Assembly (NCBI RefSeq): GCF_002341865.1
Contig: NZ_DDOV01000119.1
Span: forward strand, 67,305 to 85,406
Reading direction: 5' to 3'
DNA from: Clostridium sp. UBA2485
GTDB taxonomy: Bacteria > Bacillota > Clostridia > Clostridiales > Clostridiaceae
DNA: 18,102 bases
Positions 1 to 9,253 of this stretch are shown piece by piece (positions within the stretch are counted from its first letter, which is position 1; every line of letters begins with the position of its first letter). The translations under genes and the position numbers were made by a program. The notes under the pieces were generated by a model, which worked only from the letters and a program-made list of their open reading frames with translations, made no database searches and was not told where the DNA came from.

Positions 1-3000
1 TGCTATTTAAGTCATAATCTCCAGACTTAAGCGCACTTATAATTTGACCTATTATTACAATAGCAGGATAACAAGTATCATTATTTACATACTTTAATCC
101 TTCTTCTATAGTATGTCTATTAACTGTTGGTAGCACTTTTAAATTGTATCCTGAACTTTTAAAAGCAACTTCCAATAGCTCAAAATGTATTGGAGAAAAT
201 TGTGGACAAAGTATTGTATGTCTTTCTCTCATCTCTTTTGTAAATACAGTTTTATCATATGTGTTTATAACTTTTAACTTAGAAATTTGTAATTTATTTC
301 TATTATCTATAGCAGCCTTAAGAGAGCGTATTCTAATCCTAGCTGCACCTAAATTATTGACTTCGTCTATTTTTAGTAATGTATATATTTTCCCAAAACT
401 TTCTAATATCTCTTGTACTTGATCTGTAGCAATTGCATCTAATCCACATCCAAAAGAGTTTAATTGGATTAACTCTAGATTTTCTCTATTACCTACAAAA
501 TTTGCAGCCCTATATGCTCTTGAATGGTAAGTCCATTGATCAAGTACTCTTAATGGTCTTGAAGTTTTAGCTAAATCAGCTACAGAATCCTCTGTAAAAA
601 CTGCCAACCCTTCTTCTGATATCATATTGGCTATACCATGATTTATTTCTAAATCTAAATGATATGGTCTACCACTTAATACAATGCCCTTTCCACCACT
701 TTTATCTAAGTCTTCTAGAATTTCTAATGCTTTATTTTTTAAATCTTCTTTAACCTTTTTAGCTTCTTCATAAGCTTTATCAATTGCAAGGTTTATTTCT
801 TTTTGGCTTATATCAAAGGCTCTTAATTCGTCATATAAATTTTTCTTCATTGACTTTTTATCATTAAAATTTAAGAATGGACTTTTATATATAATATCTC
901 CACTTCTCAAAAATTCAATATTGTTTTTAATAACTTCTGGATAAGAAATTACTATAGCGCAATTATAGTGATTGTCTGCGGCCTCATCTTCTAGTTTCTC
1001 ATAAGGAATACATGGATAAAATATAAATTTTAAACCCTTTTTTATAAGATTTACTATATGACCATGAGCAATTTTCGCAGGATAACAAAGAGACTCTGAA
1101 GGTATTGTATCAATACCTTCATTATAAATTTTCTTTGTAGAATTTGGAGATAATACTACTCTAAAACCTAGTTCCGTAAAGAAAGTGTACCAAAATGGAT
1201 AGTTTTCATACATATTTAAAACTCTTGGTATTCCTACTTCTCCTCTTTTTGCCTTCTCTATGGTAAGAGGCTTATATCCAAAAATCCTTTTATATTTATA
1301 ATCAAATAAATTTGCCGCTTTCTTTTTATTTTTAGCAACTCCTACACACCGCTCACATCTATTACCAGAAATAAATTTTCTACCATCGGAAAATTTATTT
1401 ATAGTAAGCAAGCAGTTGTTACTACATAATCCACAATGATTAAATTCATTTACTACTTTAAATTTCTCAAGGTCAGATTCTGCTAAAATACTCGAAACTT
1501 CATTTTTATTATAATTTTCTTTTGCAATAAGAGCAGCACCAAATGCTCCCATAAGCCCTGCAATATCAGGTCTTATAGCTTCTTTGCCAGAAACTTTCTC
1601 AAAGGCTCTTAAAACAGCCTCATTATAAAAAGTTCCTCCTTGAACTATAATTTTTTCTCCAAGTTCCTCAGGATTTTTTATTTTTATAACTTTATAAAGA
1701 GCATTTTTAATTACAGAATAAGATAATCCAGCAGATATATCTCCAATATTTGCTCCTTCTTTTTGAACCTGCTTAACTTTAGAGTTCATGAACACGGTGC
1801 ATCTTGATCCTAAGTCTACTGGACTTTGCGATAATAAACCTTCACTAGAAAACTCTTCAATACTCATATTTAAAGATTGTGAAAACATATCAAGAAAAGA
1901 ACCACATCCTGATGAGCAAGCTTCGTTTAATTGAATAGAATTTATCACTCCATCCTTTATTTTAATGCACTTCATATCTTGACCTCCTATGTCAAGGATA
2001 AAGTCCACACCTTTTAAAAAGTGCTCCGATGCTTTATAATGTGCAATGGTTTCAACTTCTCCAATATCAATATTTAAAGCTGACTTTATAAGGGCTTCTC
2101 CATATCCAGTAACAGTGGCTTTAACAATTTTTATTTTCTCATCCATCTTACTATATATATCTCTTAATATGTTTATAGTACTTTCTAAAGGGTTCCCCTT
2201 ATTACCATCATAAAAAGAATATAATATGGTACCTTCATTATCTATTAATATAGCTTTAGTAGTTGTAGAGCCCGCATCTATTCCTAGGAAAGCTTCACCT
2301 TCATATGTAGTTATATCTCTTCTTTTAGCCTTACAGTTATAATGCCTTTCTCTAAAGCTTTGTAATTCTTGTTCATCTTTAAATAATGGCTCTAATGTAT
2401 ATGAAGTAGATACATTGTTATTATCTAAATTTTCAACAGATTTTAATAATTGTTCAAAGGTTATAGCCTTCTCTTTTTTAGATTCAATAGCTGTACCAAT
2501 AGCTACAAATAGTTGAGAGTTTTGTGGAAATAATATTTCTTTCTGTTTTAATTTTAAAGTCTCAATGAATCTTTTTCTAAGCTCTGATAAAAAGTATAAA
2601 GGTCCTCCTAAAAATGCTACATTTCCCTTTATTGGCTTTCCACAAGCAAGACCACTTATGGTTTGATTTACAACAGCTTGAAATATAGATGCAGCTATAT
2701 CTTCCTTTGTAGCTCCTTCATTTATAAGAGATTGTATATCAGTTTTTGCAAAAACTCCACATCTTGCAGCAATTGGATAAATAATCTTATAATTTTTAGC
2801 TAACTCATTTAATCCTTGAGCATCAGTTTCAAGTAATGTAGCCATCTGATCTATAAAAGCTCCTGTACCACCAGCACAAACTCCATTCATACGTTGCTCT
2901 AAACAGCCTTCAAAGTATGTTATTTTTGCATCTTCTCCACCTAATTCTATCGCTACATCAGCAGTATCTATAAAAGCTTCAATTGCTTTTGTGCAAGCAA

Positions 3001-3250
3001 TAACCTCTTGAATAAAAGATAATTCTAAAAGCTTTGAAAGTGATAATCCACTAGATCCTGTCATCATTGCTGTAATATTATAATCTTTATATTTATTAAA
3101 AGCTTCTTTTATAAGTAAAGCTGTAGTTTCTTTTATATTAGAGTAGTGTCGTTCATATTTACTATAAATAATATTATCTTTCATATCTAATAATACAAGC
3201 TTAATAGTAGTTGATCCTACATCCACTCCTAAATGTAATATTTCTTTCAT
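1..3250 (-). CDS. 2-hydroxyacyl-CoA dehydratase activase-like protein, large tandem form (3' end outside window)
   Basis: The frame is open from an ATG at 3250 to the left edge (1083 codons seen); the start has a GGAG at 3261-3264, 10 nt upstream. Two BadF/BadG/BcrA/BcrD-type ATPase halves lie in tandem, each opening with a phosphate-binding loop (GVDVGSTT at residues 8-15, GIDAGSTT from 323). Each half has two cysteines 39 residues apart, in contexts like HgdC: C125 (CAGGTGAF) with C164 (RCGVFAK), and C445 (CSSGCGSF) with C484 (RCTVFMN). In homodimeric HgdC the equivalent pair holds a [4Fe-4S] cluster. A cysteine cluster follows (CxxCxxxC at 606-613, CxxC at 632-635), then a DUF2229-like region. 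Family members are known as proteins of roughly 1400 residues, so about 300 residues are probably missing. Inferred role: ATP-driven low-potential electron transfer to a dehydratase-like partner or domain in the cytoplasm. The substrate is not deducible. Confidence 0.88.
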   Translation of the reverse strand, partial: MKEILHLGVDVGSTTIKLVLLDMKDNIIYSKYERHYSNIKETTALLIKEAFNKYKDYNITAMMTGSSGLSLSKLLELSFIQEVIACTKAIEAFIDTADVAIELGGEDAKITYFEGCLEQRMNGVCAGGTGAFIDQMATLLETDAQGLNELAKNYKIIYPIAARCGVFAKTDIQSLINEGATKEDIAASIFQAVVNQTISGLACGKPIKGNVAFLGGPLYFLSELRKRFIETLKLKQKEILFPQNSQLFVAIGTAIESKKEKAITFEQLLKSVENLDNNNVSTSYTLEPLFKDEQELQSFRERHYNCKAKRRDITTYEGEAFLGIDAGSTTTKAILIDNEGTILYSFYDGNKGNPLESTINILRDIYSKMDEKIKIVKATVTGYGEALIKSALNIDIGEVETIAHYKASEHFLKGVDFILDIGGQDMKCIKIKDGVINSIQLNEACSSGCGSFLDMFSQSLNMSIEEFSSEGLLSQSPVDLGSRCTVFMNSKVKQVQKEGANIGDISAGLSYSVIKNALYKVIKIKNPEELGEKIIVQGGTFYNEAVLRAFEKVSGKEAIRPDIAGLMGAFGAALIAKENYNKNEVSSILAESDLEKFKVVNEFNHCGLCSNNCLLTINKFSDGRKFISGNRCERCVGVAKNKKKAANLFDYKYKRIFGYKPLTIEKAKRGEVGIPRVLNMYENYPFWYTFFTELGFRVVLSPNSTKKIYNEGIDTIPSESLCYPAKIAHGHIVNLIKKGLKFIFYPCIPYEKLEDEAADNHYNCAIVISYPEVIKNNIEFLRSGDIIYKSPFLNFNDKKSMKKNLYDELRAFDISQKEINLAIDKAYEEAKKVKEDLKNKALEILEDLDKSGGKGIVLSGRPYHLDLEINHGIANMISEEGLAVFTEDSVADLAKTSRPLRVLDQWTYHSRAYRAANFVGNRENLELIQLNSFGCGLDAIATDQVQEILESFGKIYTLLKIDEVNNLGAARIRIRSLKAAIDNRNKLQISKLKVINTYDKTVFTKEMRERHTILCPQFSPIHFELLEVAFKSSGYNLKVLPTVNRHTIEEGLKYVNNDTCYPAIVIIGQIISALKSGDYDLNS

Positions 3251-3281
3251 AAACTTCTCGCTCCAGTACTATCATTATTAA

Positions 3282-3335
3282 GGCATCTTCAAAAAAATAA
3301 TAGACCATATGTTAGCCTATTTTCCTTCAGATGCC
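3282..3335 (-). repeat. Short (54 bp) copy of the GGCATC/GATGCC inverted-repeat element
   Basis: On the minus strand it begins GGCATCTGAAGGAAAATA and ends TTTTTTTGAAGATGCC, matching the two ends of the 16281-16438 element. About 40 bases of the right end and 14 of the left end are kept; the roughly 105-bp interior is absent. It is flanked by TAA on the plus strand (3279-3281 and 3336-3338), which is TTA in element orientation, consistent with a 3-bp target duplication. It lies in the 5' leader region of the activase gene, upstream of its ribosome binding site. Confidence 0.75.
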
Positions 3336-3400
3336 TAATGTCACCTACATCATGAATAATATCCATAATATATGAGCATCATTTTATGATTTTACCCTTT

Positions 3401-3439
3401 TTCATATATAATATACTTATTTTTTATTCTATATATGAA
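3401..3439. promoter_or_regulatory. Inverted repeat upstream of the activase gene, possible operator
   Basis: Perfect 10-bp arms, TTCATATATA (3401-3410) and TATATATGAA (3430-3439), are separated by 19 nt, inside the AT-rich stretch where the activase promoter should lie. TATAAT-like hexamers are present on the minus strand here, but I see no convincing -35/-10 pair. Such sequences also arise by chance in DNA this AT-rich, so an operator role is only a suggestion. Confidence 0.25.
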
Positions 3440-3453
3440 AATTATAGAGCAGG

Positions 3454-3488
3454 AATAAAGCCATTTGTTTTACACAAATGGCTTTATT
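3454..3488 (-). terminator. Hairpin terminator of the diguanylate cyclase gene
   Basis: The arms AATAAAGCCATTTG (3454-3467) and CAAATGGCTTTATT (3475-3488) pair perfectly over 14 bp around a 7-nt loop. On the minus strand the hairpin starts immediately after the TAA stop at 3489-3491, and the descending arm is U-rich. It would separate the large signalling gene from the activase gene downstream. It could also work in the plus direction, but no plus-strand gene is nearby. Confidence 0.8.
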
Positions 3489-6400
3489 TTATAATTTTGA
3501 AAGTAAAGTTTTTCCTAGTATAGTTACAAAATTTACATCATCTAAAGCAAATTCCTTTTTTCTGGCTGAAACAGATAAATATAAAATTGCTCTAACTTTG
3601 TCATTTTTCATAATAGGTGAAACAATCACTGATTTCCAATTTGGCATAGAACTTAAAGAATCATATTCATTGATATTATCCCAATCTATAGTACAAATAT
3701 TATTCTTATTAACTATAACATCTCTTACTAAGCTTTCATTATATTTTTCAGAATTTATCCATTCTTTATCAAATGCTCTTCTTCCATAGATATCTCTTAT
3801 TTCACTATCACTTAATAGGAATATGATTCCATTATCTGATTCTGTTGATTCTATAATTCTTCCTAATGCATTATAGAGCATTTCTTCTCTTTCTTTACTG
3901 GCTCCAACAATTTCAATAAGCTCAATCATGGTGGAAACATTTCTAAAATCTTGATTTATATTACCAGAAATAATTCCTGTAAGCTTGTTTGTTGGATTCA
4001 ATTTGCCTCTATATTTTTCACTCCAAACTACTGATCTATTCCTACCTGTATTTTTAGCAATATACAGAGCTTGATCTACCTTTTCTATTAATTCTTCATA
4101 CTGAGTAGCATGTTCTGGAAAAGTAGCTACTCCTAAGCTTATAGTCACATCTCGTTTACCCTTTAATATATTTCTCTTATGGATTTTATCACGAATTTTT
4201 TCTGCAACTGTATAAGCTCCATACATATCCGTTTCTGGAAGAATTACTATAAATTCTTCTCCTCCATATCTTCCACATATATCTGTTTCTCTTATATTAT
4301 CTAGTATAATATCACAAATTTCTTTTAATACTAAATCTCCTGTTCTATGACCAAACCTATCATTTATATCTTTAAATAAATCTATATCAATCATAAGAAT
4401 AGAAAAATTAGAATTGTATTCATTGCAATATTCTAATTGATTATTAATTGCTTTTTCTAAATACTTTCTAGTAAGAGTAGAAGTTAATTTATCTGTAGTA
4501 GAGCTGATTTGAGTATTATACTTATCGAGTATAATGCCTAATATCTTAGTAATTTTTAAACATTCTTTTAAACTATCTTCATTAATATTGTTTAATATTC
4601 TCTCAGACTCTAAATAAATATATCCTATAGTATTATCTATATAATATATATCAGAATTCCTTTTTAAAATTTTAATTCCTTTATCACCTTTACCATCCAT
4701 TATTATTGGAATACACATACTTGATTTAATAGATGAACTAGTTATTTTACAAGATGTAAGAGTAACCCTTTCTATAAAATCATCTTTAATAATAAGTGGT
4801 TTTCTCATATCTCTCACTCTATTAAGTATAGTTAAATCTCTAGGTAATTGTTTATTGCTATTACTACTTGCTAAAATTTCAAATTTTCTGTCATTTTCAA
4901 CTACTACTATTGCTCTACTGGATATAGTTAAATAACATAAGTATTGAACTATTATTTCCATATTCTTTATACTATTTGTTGTTAAATGTTCAAAAACATC
5001 TGTTATATTCGTTATTTTTGTAGATAGTGATAAAGAACTTAGTTCTCTTAAAGAATCCATAAAGAAATTATTCTTTATAAATTCATTATAATTTAATAAA
5101 TTAAATAAATCTTCTACATCATTCTCTGTATTAACTTCAATTTTATTCTTATTAGAATCTATAGTATTTTTTCCATATTTATAGCAATCAACTATACACT
5201 TAAATCTTTCAAATGGTAATACCATATTATTGCAAGTAATAAAACCTACTCTAAAATCCTTAGGTACTTGTAATGTTAAATCTATAATTACTCCACAAGC
5301 TTCAAAATAATAGATTGCAGCATAAGAATATTCTTTTTTATTATAAAAATAATTTGCTATAGTTAAATAAACTATCCATAGTAAATAACTTTGTTCTTCT
5401 TCCTTACAACTGTTCAAAACATCAACTAGGCTTTCTAAATTAACATTATCATATAATACTGTCTTAAGAAAAATCACTCTTGTAATGTTTCTATAGGATT
5501 TAACTTCATTTCCTATTGGTTCAATTAAATTTAACAATCTTTTAGCTAATTTAATACTATTGTTTAAATAAAAATTTGTCGCTGAAATACATATTATTGA
5601 AGCCGCAGTATCTTTATTAGTAAAATTATTAAATTTTTCTTCTAATTCTTTAAACAATTCTTCTATATCTTCATATTTATTTTGTTCAAGTTTAAAAATT
5701 AAGTTTAAAAGCTCAATTTCAAATCTAAATATTACATCAGATTTCTTGTAAGAATCTAAAGCTTTTTTCATATAATTTTCTGCTATACATATCTCTCCAC
5801 AAATATAATGAATTCTATATCCTAAAAGATAAAATTGTCCTGCATCCCTTTCTGTTACATTGTATTCATCAATATATCTCTTACTCAGTAAATAATATTT
5901 ATAAGTTTCACTATATCTTCCAAATTTATATAGTATATTTCCTAAATAAGTATTACAATAAAACTCTATAGAAGGATAATCATATTTTTTAGCTTTTTCT
6001 GATGCTAAAATATAATTATCATAGGCATCATTATGTTGATTCAAGCTATAATGAACAAAAGCTATATTTATTAATGCTATTATCTCGTCATATACTAAAT
6101 TCTTTTCCTTACTTAAATTATATACTGTATTAAAGTATTCAAAAGCTTTATCTGTGTCCTCATAATAATCACTATATATAACTCCTATATTATTCAGTAT
6201 CCTTATTTTTTCTCTATAATTTTCATCATTACACAATGCTAAACATTCAGTAAGCATTTGTAATGCTTCTTTTATTTCATTTGTATATATAAATATGCTG
6301 CATATTATACTATAAAATTTAAATTTATATTCTGAGTTTTTTTCATCACATTTTTTTAAGGTCTCTATACAAATATTATAGGATTCTTCATATTTTCTTT

Positions 6401-8915
6401 CTGCTAAATACATAGAAGCCAATATAAAATTATATGCTATTAAGCCATCTTCATAATTTATTTTACTTAAGACTTCTTTTGCTTTTTCTTCATATACCTT
6501 AGCTTCTTTTATATAATTTCTTTCAACATATATCTCTAATATATTAATTAGAGCGTCCACTACTTCCTCATAACAATTCTCTTTTTCCCCTAGTGTCACT
6601 GCATCTTTAAAATATTCTAAAGCAGTGCTTTGTTCATCTTCTTGAACATATAAATTTCCTATATTTAGCATCACATTTAATATATACTTACTATTGCTTC
6701 CACTACTTTTTAAATGATGTAATATTTTAAGAAAATTACTTATGGCATCTTTTTTATTATTTAGCATTAACATTGTCTCTGCATTTTTATTATAATAGTT
6801 TATTAATTTTATTTTGTCTTCTGCTCCTTCTAAATGATAAATAAGCTCCTCTAAATATTCATTTCCTCCTTCTAAATAATATTTTTCTAGCATTTCTGCT
6901 GCTAATTTATGTTTACTCTTTTTTTCATATTTATCTATTCTCTCGTTAATATATATTTTTAAAAACTTATTATAGAAATCAAAGACAAAACCTCTATCTT
7001 CAATTTTCTTACATAATACTCCTTTAGATATTAAATCATCTATAGATTTTTCAAGTTTATTAATGTCTATATCTACAAATATACTTATCATTTCTAAAGA
7101 AGTTGCTTTATCAAATATAGAAATTACTGAAAGGATCTCATAAGTTATTTTATCAAACTCATTTATTTGGCTTTCTAGCGCTTCATGCATATTTTTAGGA
7201 AATTGAAGATTTTCAAAATTATATTTTTTATACCATTTTCCACTACTATCATTTATATATATATATTTTCTAAAGAAAATATCTTTTAATAATTCCTCTA
7301 CAAATAGGGGATTCCCACTGGTATTTTTATAAATTAATTCAGTAAAATTTCCCGGTATATGCTGCATACATAATATATCCTTAATCATAATACCTACTTC
7401 ATCAATATTAAGTTCTTTAAGTATAATTTCCAGTCTTATATCTTCTTTTACTTTATATATAAATTCCATAAACTTTTTATTTTTTAGGCACTCACCATCA
7501 CAATAAGTAAATATCAGCATCAATTTATTATTCTTATTACATTTACTAAAATTATAAAGAATAAATTCCAATGTAAAATCATCTGCACAGTGTAAATTAT
7601 CAATTAATACTATTATAGGCTTATCCCAAAATACCTCTTCAATAAAATTACTGATATTATTTATAACTCTAAATTTTTCTTTAGCTCCTATTAAAGTTTC
7701 TATCGGTGTTATCTCTATATTATCAACTATTTCAGGAACAAATTTTACAATATCATATGCATATTTATTTATAGTTTCTTGTTTTGCCTTTGAAACAACT
7801 TGTCGTATAAATTCACTAAAAACTTTCTCACTGCTTTTACAATCTATTTTTTTATCTAAGGTACTATAAACATTTGTGTTCTTTAACCTTAATAAATACT
7901 CTAAATGCTTTAAAAATTTAGTTTTTCCTATGCCTGTTTCTCCATGTATAGCAACTATTTTGTTTAACATTTCATATTTAATTAAAGAATTATAAATATT
8001 TATTATAGATTTTATTTCTTCTTCACGACCTACTAATTTATTATTAAAATTTAATTTTTCAAGTACTTCTTTTTTATATGGCTTATAGTTTGTATTAAAT
8101 TTATTATTGATATCTATTATAATATCTGTTACACTATCATATCTTTCTTTAGGGTCAAACTTTATCATCTTTTCAATAATACTATAAAACTTTTTATCAA
8201 ATTTATTTATAACTTCACAATCTTCATAAAGATAATTGTTTATGCTTTTAATAACATCACTAATACTTTTATTGCTTAAGTTGTAGTCATTACTTTGTAA
8301 ATACAATATTAGTAAAAACACACCTAAAGAATAAATTTGAGATTTTATTGTATATTCTTGTTTATTTAAATTTTCTGGAGCCTTAAATAGATTTTCCTTT
8401 GCAAGCTCTTCTGTAAATTCATATTTTGTTAATTCAACAGTAATTAAATCTCTTAATTTTATAATATTATTTTCACTATCATAATAAACACTATCTCCAT
8501 TTAAATGCTCATAAATATATCCTTGTATATTTAGATAGTTTAAGAGCTGACATAACATAGCAAAAATATCAATTATTTTTTCTTTGGTGTTCCATTGTAA
8601 ATCAATAAGCTTATCTTCTTTATCCATTAATTCAATAGTATAATAGTACATTTTATTATAAACTTGTTTATTATCGATCATGTCTACTAATCCAAACTCA
8701 AATATAGACAGCAATCCTACCTTATTAATACTACCTAAACTTGAACAATTATCTATACAAAAATTAATAAAATTTTTTGGAATGTATTTTGAATTAAGAA
8801 TGTTAAGTTGTACTATTTTCGAATTATTTAATATATCTACTGCCTTATAAGAAGAATATAGTCTGCTTTGCTTTTTATGTTCAATTACCCTATATCTATT
8901 ATTTAAAATTTCCAC
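3489..8915 (-). CDS. Giant diguanylate cyclase: pseudokinase-ATPase-TPR-GAF-GGEEF-GAF
   Basis: The protein has 1808 residues. The GTG start at 8915 has a GGGG-rich SD 11 nt upstream, and no ATG lies nearby. Residues 1-275 have a Ser/Thr-kinase fold (APE at 179-181, SQIYSLGVF at 192-200). However, HRDLKPEN reads YEHLNGDS (135-142), and the glycine loop and beta-3 lysine are missing, so it is probably a pseudokinase. An AAA_16/STAND-type ATPase follows (Walker A GETGIGKT 325-332, Walker B near D439), then long TPR-like helical repeats (about 680-1150) and a GAF-like domain (about 1290-1470). The diguanylate cyclase domain (about 1474-1630) has an intact GGEEF (1551-1555) and an inhibitory RETD I-site (1542-1545). 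A second GAF-like domain ends the protein. The front half resembles the PknK-like kinase-ATPase-TPR layout. No signal peptide or membrane segment is seen, so it is likely cytoplasmic and makes c-di-GMP in response to a signal I cannot identify. Confidence 0.92.
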   Translation of the reverse strand: MEILNNRYRVIEHKKQSRLYSSYKAVDILNNSKIVQLNILNSKYIPKNFINFCIDNCSSLGSINKVGLLSIFEFGLVDMIDNKQVYNKMYYYTIELMDKEDKLIDLQWNTKEKIIDIFAMLCQLLNYLNIQGYIYEHLNGDSVYYDSENNIIKLRDLITVELTKYEFTEELAKENLFKAPENLNKQEYTIKSQIYSLGVFLLILYLQSNDYNLSNKSISDVIKSINNYLYEDCEVINKFDKKFYSIIEKMIKFDPKERYDSVTDIIIDINNKFNTNYKPYKKEVLEKLNFNNKLVGREEEIKSIINIYNSLIKYEMLNKIVAIHGETGIGKTKFLKHLEYLLRLKNTNVYSTLDKKIDCKSSEKVFSEFIRQVVSKAKQETINKYAYDIVKFVPEIVDNIEITPIETLIGAKEKFRVINNISNFIEEVFWDKPIIVLIDNLHCADDFTLEFILYNFSKCNKNNKLMLIFTYCDGECLKNKKFMEFIYKVKEDIRLEIILKELNIDEVGIMIKDILCMQHIPGNFTELIYKNTSGNPLFVEELLKDIFFRKYIYINDSSGKWYKKYNFENLQFPKNMHEALESQINEFDKITYEILSVISIFDKATSLEMISIFVDIDINKLEKSIDDLISKGVLCKKIEDRGFVFDFYNKFLKIYINERIDKYEKKSKHKLAAEMLEKYYLEGGNEYLEELIYHLEGAEDKIKLINYYNKNAETMLMLNNKKDAISNFLKILHHLKSSGSNSKYILNVMLNIGNLYVQEDEQSTALEYFKDAVTLGEKENCYEEVVDALINILEIYVERNYIKEAKVYEEKAKEVLSKINYEDGLIAYNFILASMYLAERKYEESYNICIETLKKCDEKNSEYKFKFYSIICSIFIYTNEIKEALQMLTECLALCNDENYREKIRILNNIGVIYSDYYEDTDKAFEYFNTVYNLSKEKNLVYDEIIALINIAFVHYSLNQHNDAYDNYILASEKAKKYDYPSIEFYCNTYLGNILYKFGRYSETYKYYLLSKRYIDEYNVTERDAGQFYLLGYRIHYICGEICIAENYMKKALDSYKKSDVIFRFEIELLNLIFKLEQNKYEDIEELFKELEEKFNNFTNKDTAASIICISATNFYLNNSIKLAKRLLNLIEPIGNEVKSYRNITRVIFLKTVLYDNVNLESLVDVLNSCKEEEQSYLLWIVYLTIANYFYNKKEYSYAAIYYFEACGVIIDLTLQVPKDFRVGFITCNNMVLPFERFKCIVDCYKYGKNTIDSNKNKIEVNTENDVEDLFNLLNYNEFIKNNFFMDSLRELSSLSLSTKITNITDVFEHLTTNSIKNMEIIVQYLCYLTISSRAIVVVENDRKFEILASSNSNKQLPRDLTILNRVRDMRKPLIIKDDFIERVTLTSCKITSSSIKSSMCIPIIMDGKGDKGIKILKRNSDIYYIDNTIGYIYLESERILNNINEDSLKECLKITKILGIILDKYNTQISSTTDKLTSTLTRKYLEKAINNQLEYCNEYNSNFSILMIDIDLFKDINDRFGHRTGDLVLKEICDIILDNIRETDICGRYGGEEFIVILPETDMYGAYTVAEKIRDKIHKRNILKGKRDVTISLGVATFPEHATQYEELIEKVDQALYIAKNTGRNRSVVWSEKYRGKLNPTNKLTGIISGNINQDFRNVSTMIELIEIVGASKEREEMLYNALGRIIESTESDNGIIFLLSDSEIRDIYGRRAFDKEWINSEKYNESLVRDVIVNKNNICTIDWDNINEYDSLSSMPNWKSVIVSPIMKNDKVRAILYLSVSARKKEFALDDVNFVTILGKTLLSKL

Positions 8916-8964
8916 CCTTAATTACACCCCTTTTTCAATGACCCTCACTAAATCATTTACCATA

Positions 8965-8973
8965 ATTATATCA
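8965..8973 (-). promoter_or_regulatory. Extended -10 promoter element of the diguanylate cyclase gene
   Basis: On the minus strand the sequence reads TGATATAAT, a consensus TATAAT with the TG of an extended -10. It is placed so that transcription would start roughly 40 nt before the GTG start codon. The -35 position, 17 nt upstream, is weak (TTTAAA), which extended -10 promoters tolerate. Confidence 0.45.
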
Positions 8974-9106
8974 AAATAAAACATTTTTTTAAATATTTAC
9001 CATTTATATCTAAATAAATTGCTTAAAAATAGAGTAGATACTCTAATATAGATATTATGTTGTAAAATAATCATGATCTACTATACTTCTTCTTAAAACT
9101 ACTAAA

Positions 9107-9154
9107 TTAAAAAATGAGGAATTTGTAAAATAAGTTTTCAATAAATTCTTCCTT
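9107..9154 (-). terminator. Probable weak terminator downstream of map
   Basis: On the minus strand GGAAGAATTT can pair with AAATTCC, with one bulged G and a long AT-rich loop, followed by TCATTTTTTAATTT. It lies about 100 nt after the map stop codon. The stem is short and the loop large, so this is a tentative call. Confidence 0.35.
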
Positions 9155-9253
9155 ATTCATATCTCTTTTTAATCGTACTAATTAGTAGTGCCTTCATTTA
9201 GAAATCAGCATTATTTTAAAACATAATGAAAATATAAGTATCTACTCAAACTT

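Larger units (their letters stand above)
8916..9253. other. Intergenic region between map and the diguanylate cyclase gene
   Basis: This 338-base AT-rich stretch holds a likely -10 element for the cyclase gene (8965-8973) and a weak terminator-like hairpin for map (9107-9154). No open frame with a ribosome binding site and no RNA gene was recognised. A 10-bp palindrome, ACTAATTAGT, lies near 9178-9187 with no evident role. Confidence 0.5.

Noticed and set aside
144..422. Plus-strand 92-codon open frame
   Set aside because: Antisense to the activase gene, whose minus-strand frame is open and rich in family motifs here; no SD or recognisable product.
3478..3789. Plus-strand 103-codon open frame next to the 3454-3488 hairpin
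   Set aside because: Antisense to the second GAF domain of the cyclase; the proposed start lies inside the terminator and has no SD.
9000..9250. A fifth full copy of the repeat element between map and the cyclase gene
   Set aside because: Only short blocks such as CTACTATACTTC resemble the element; no GGCATC/GATGCC ends or TTA flanks were found.
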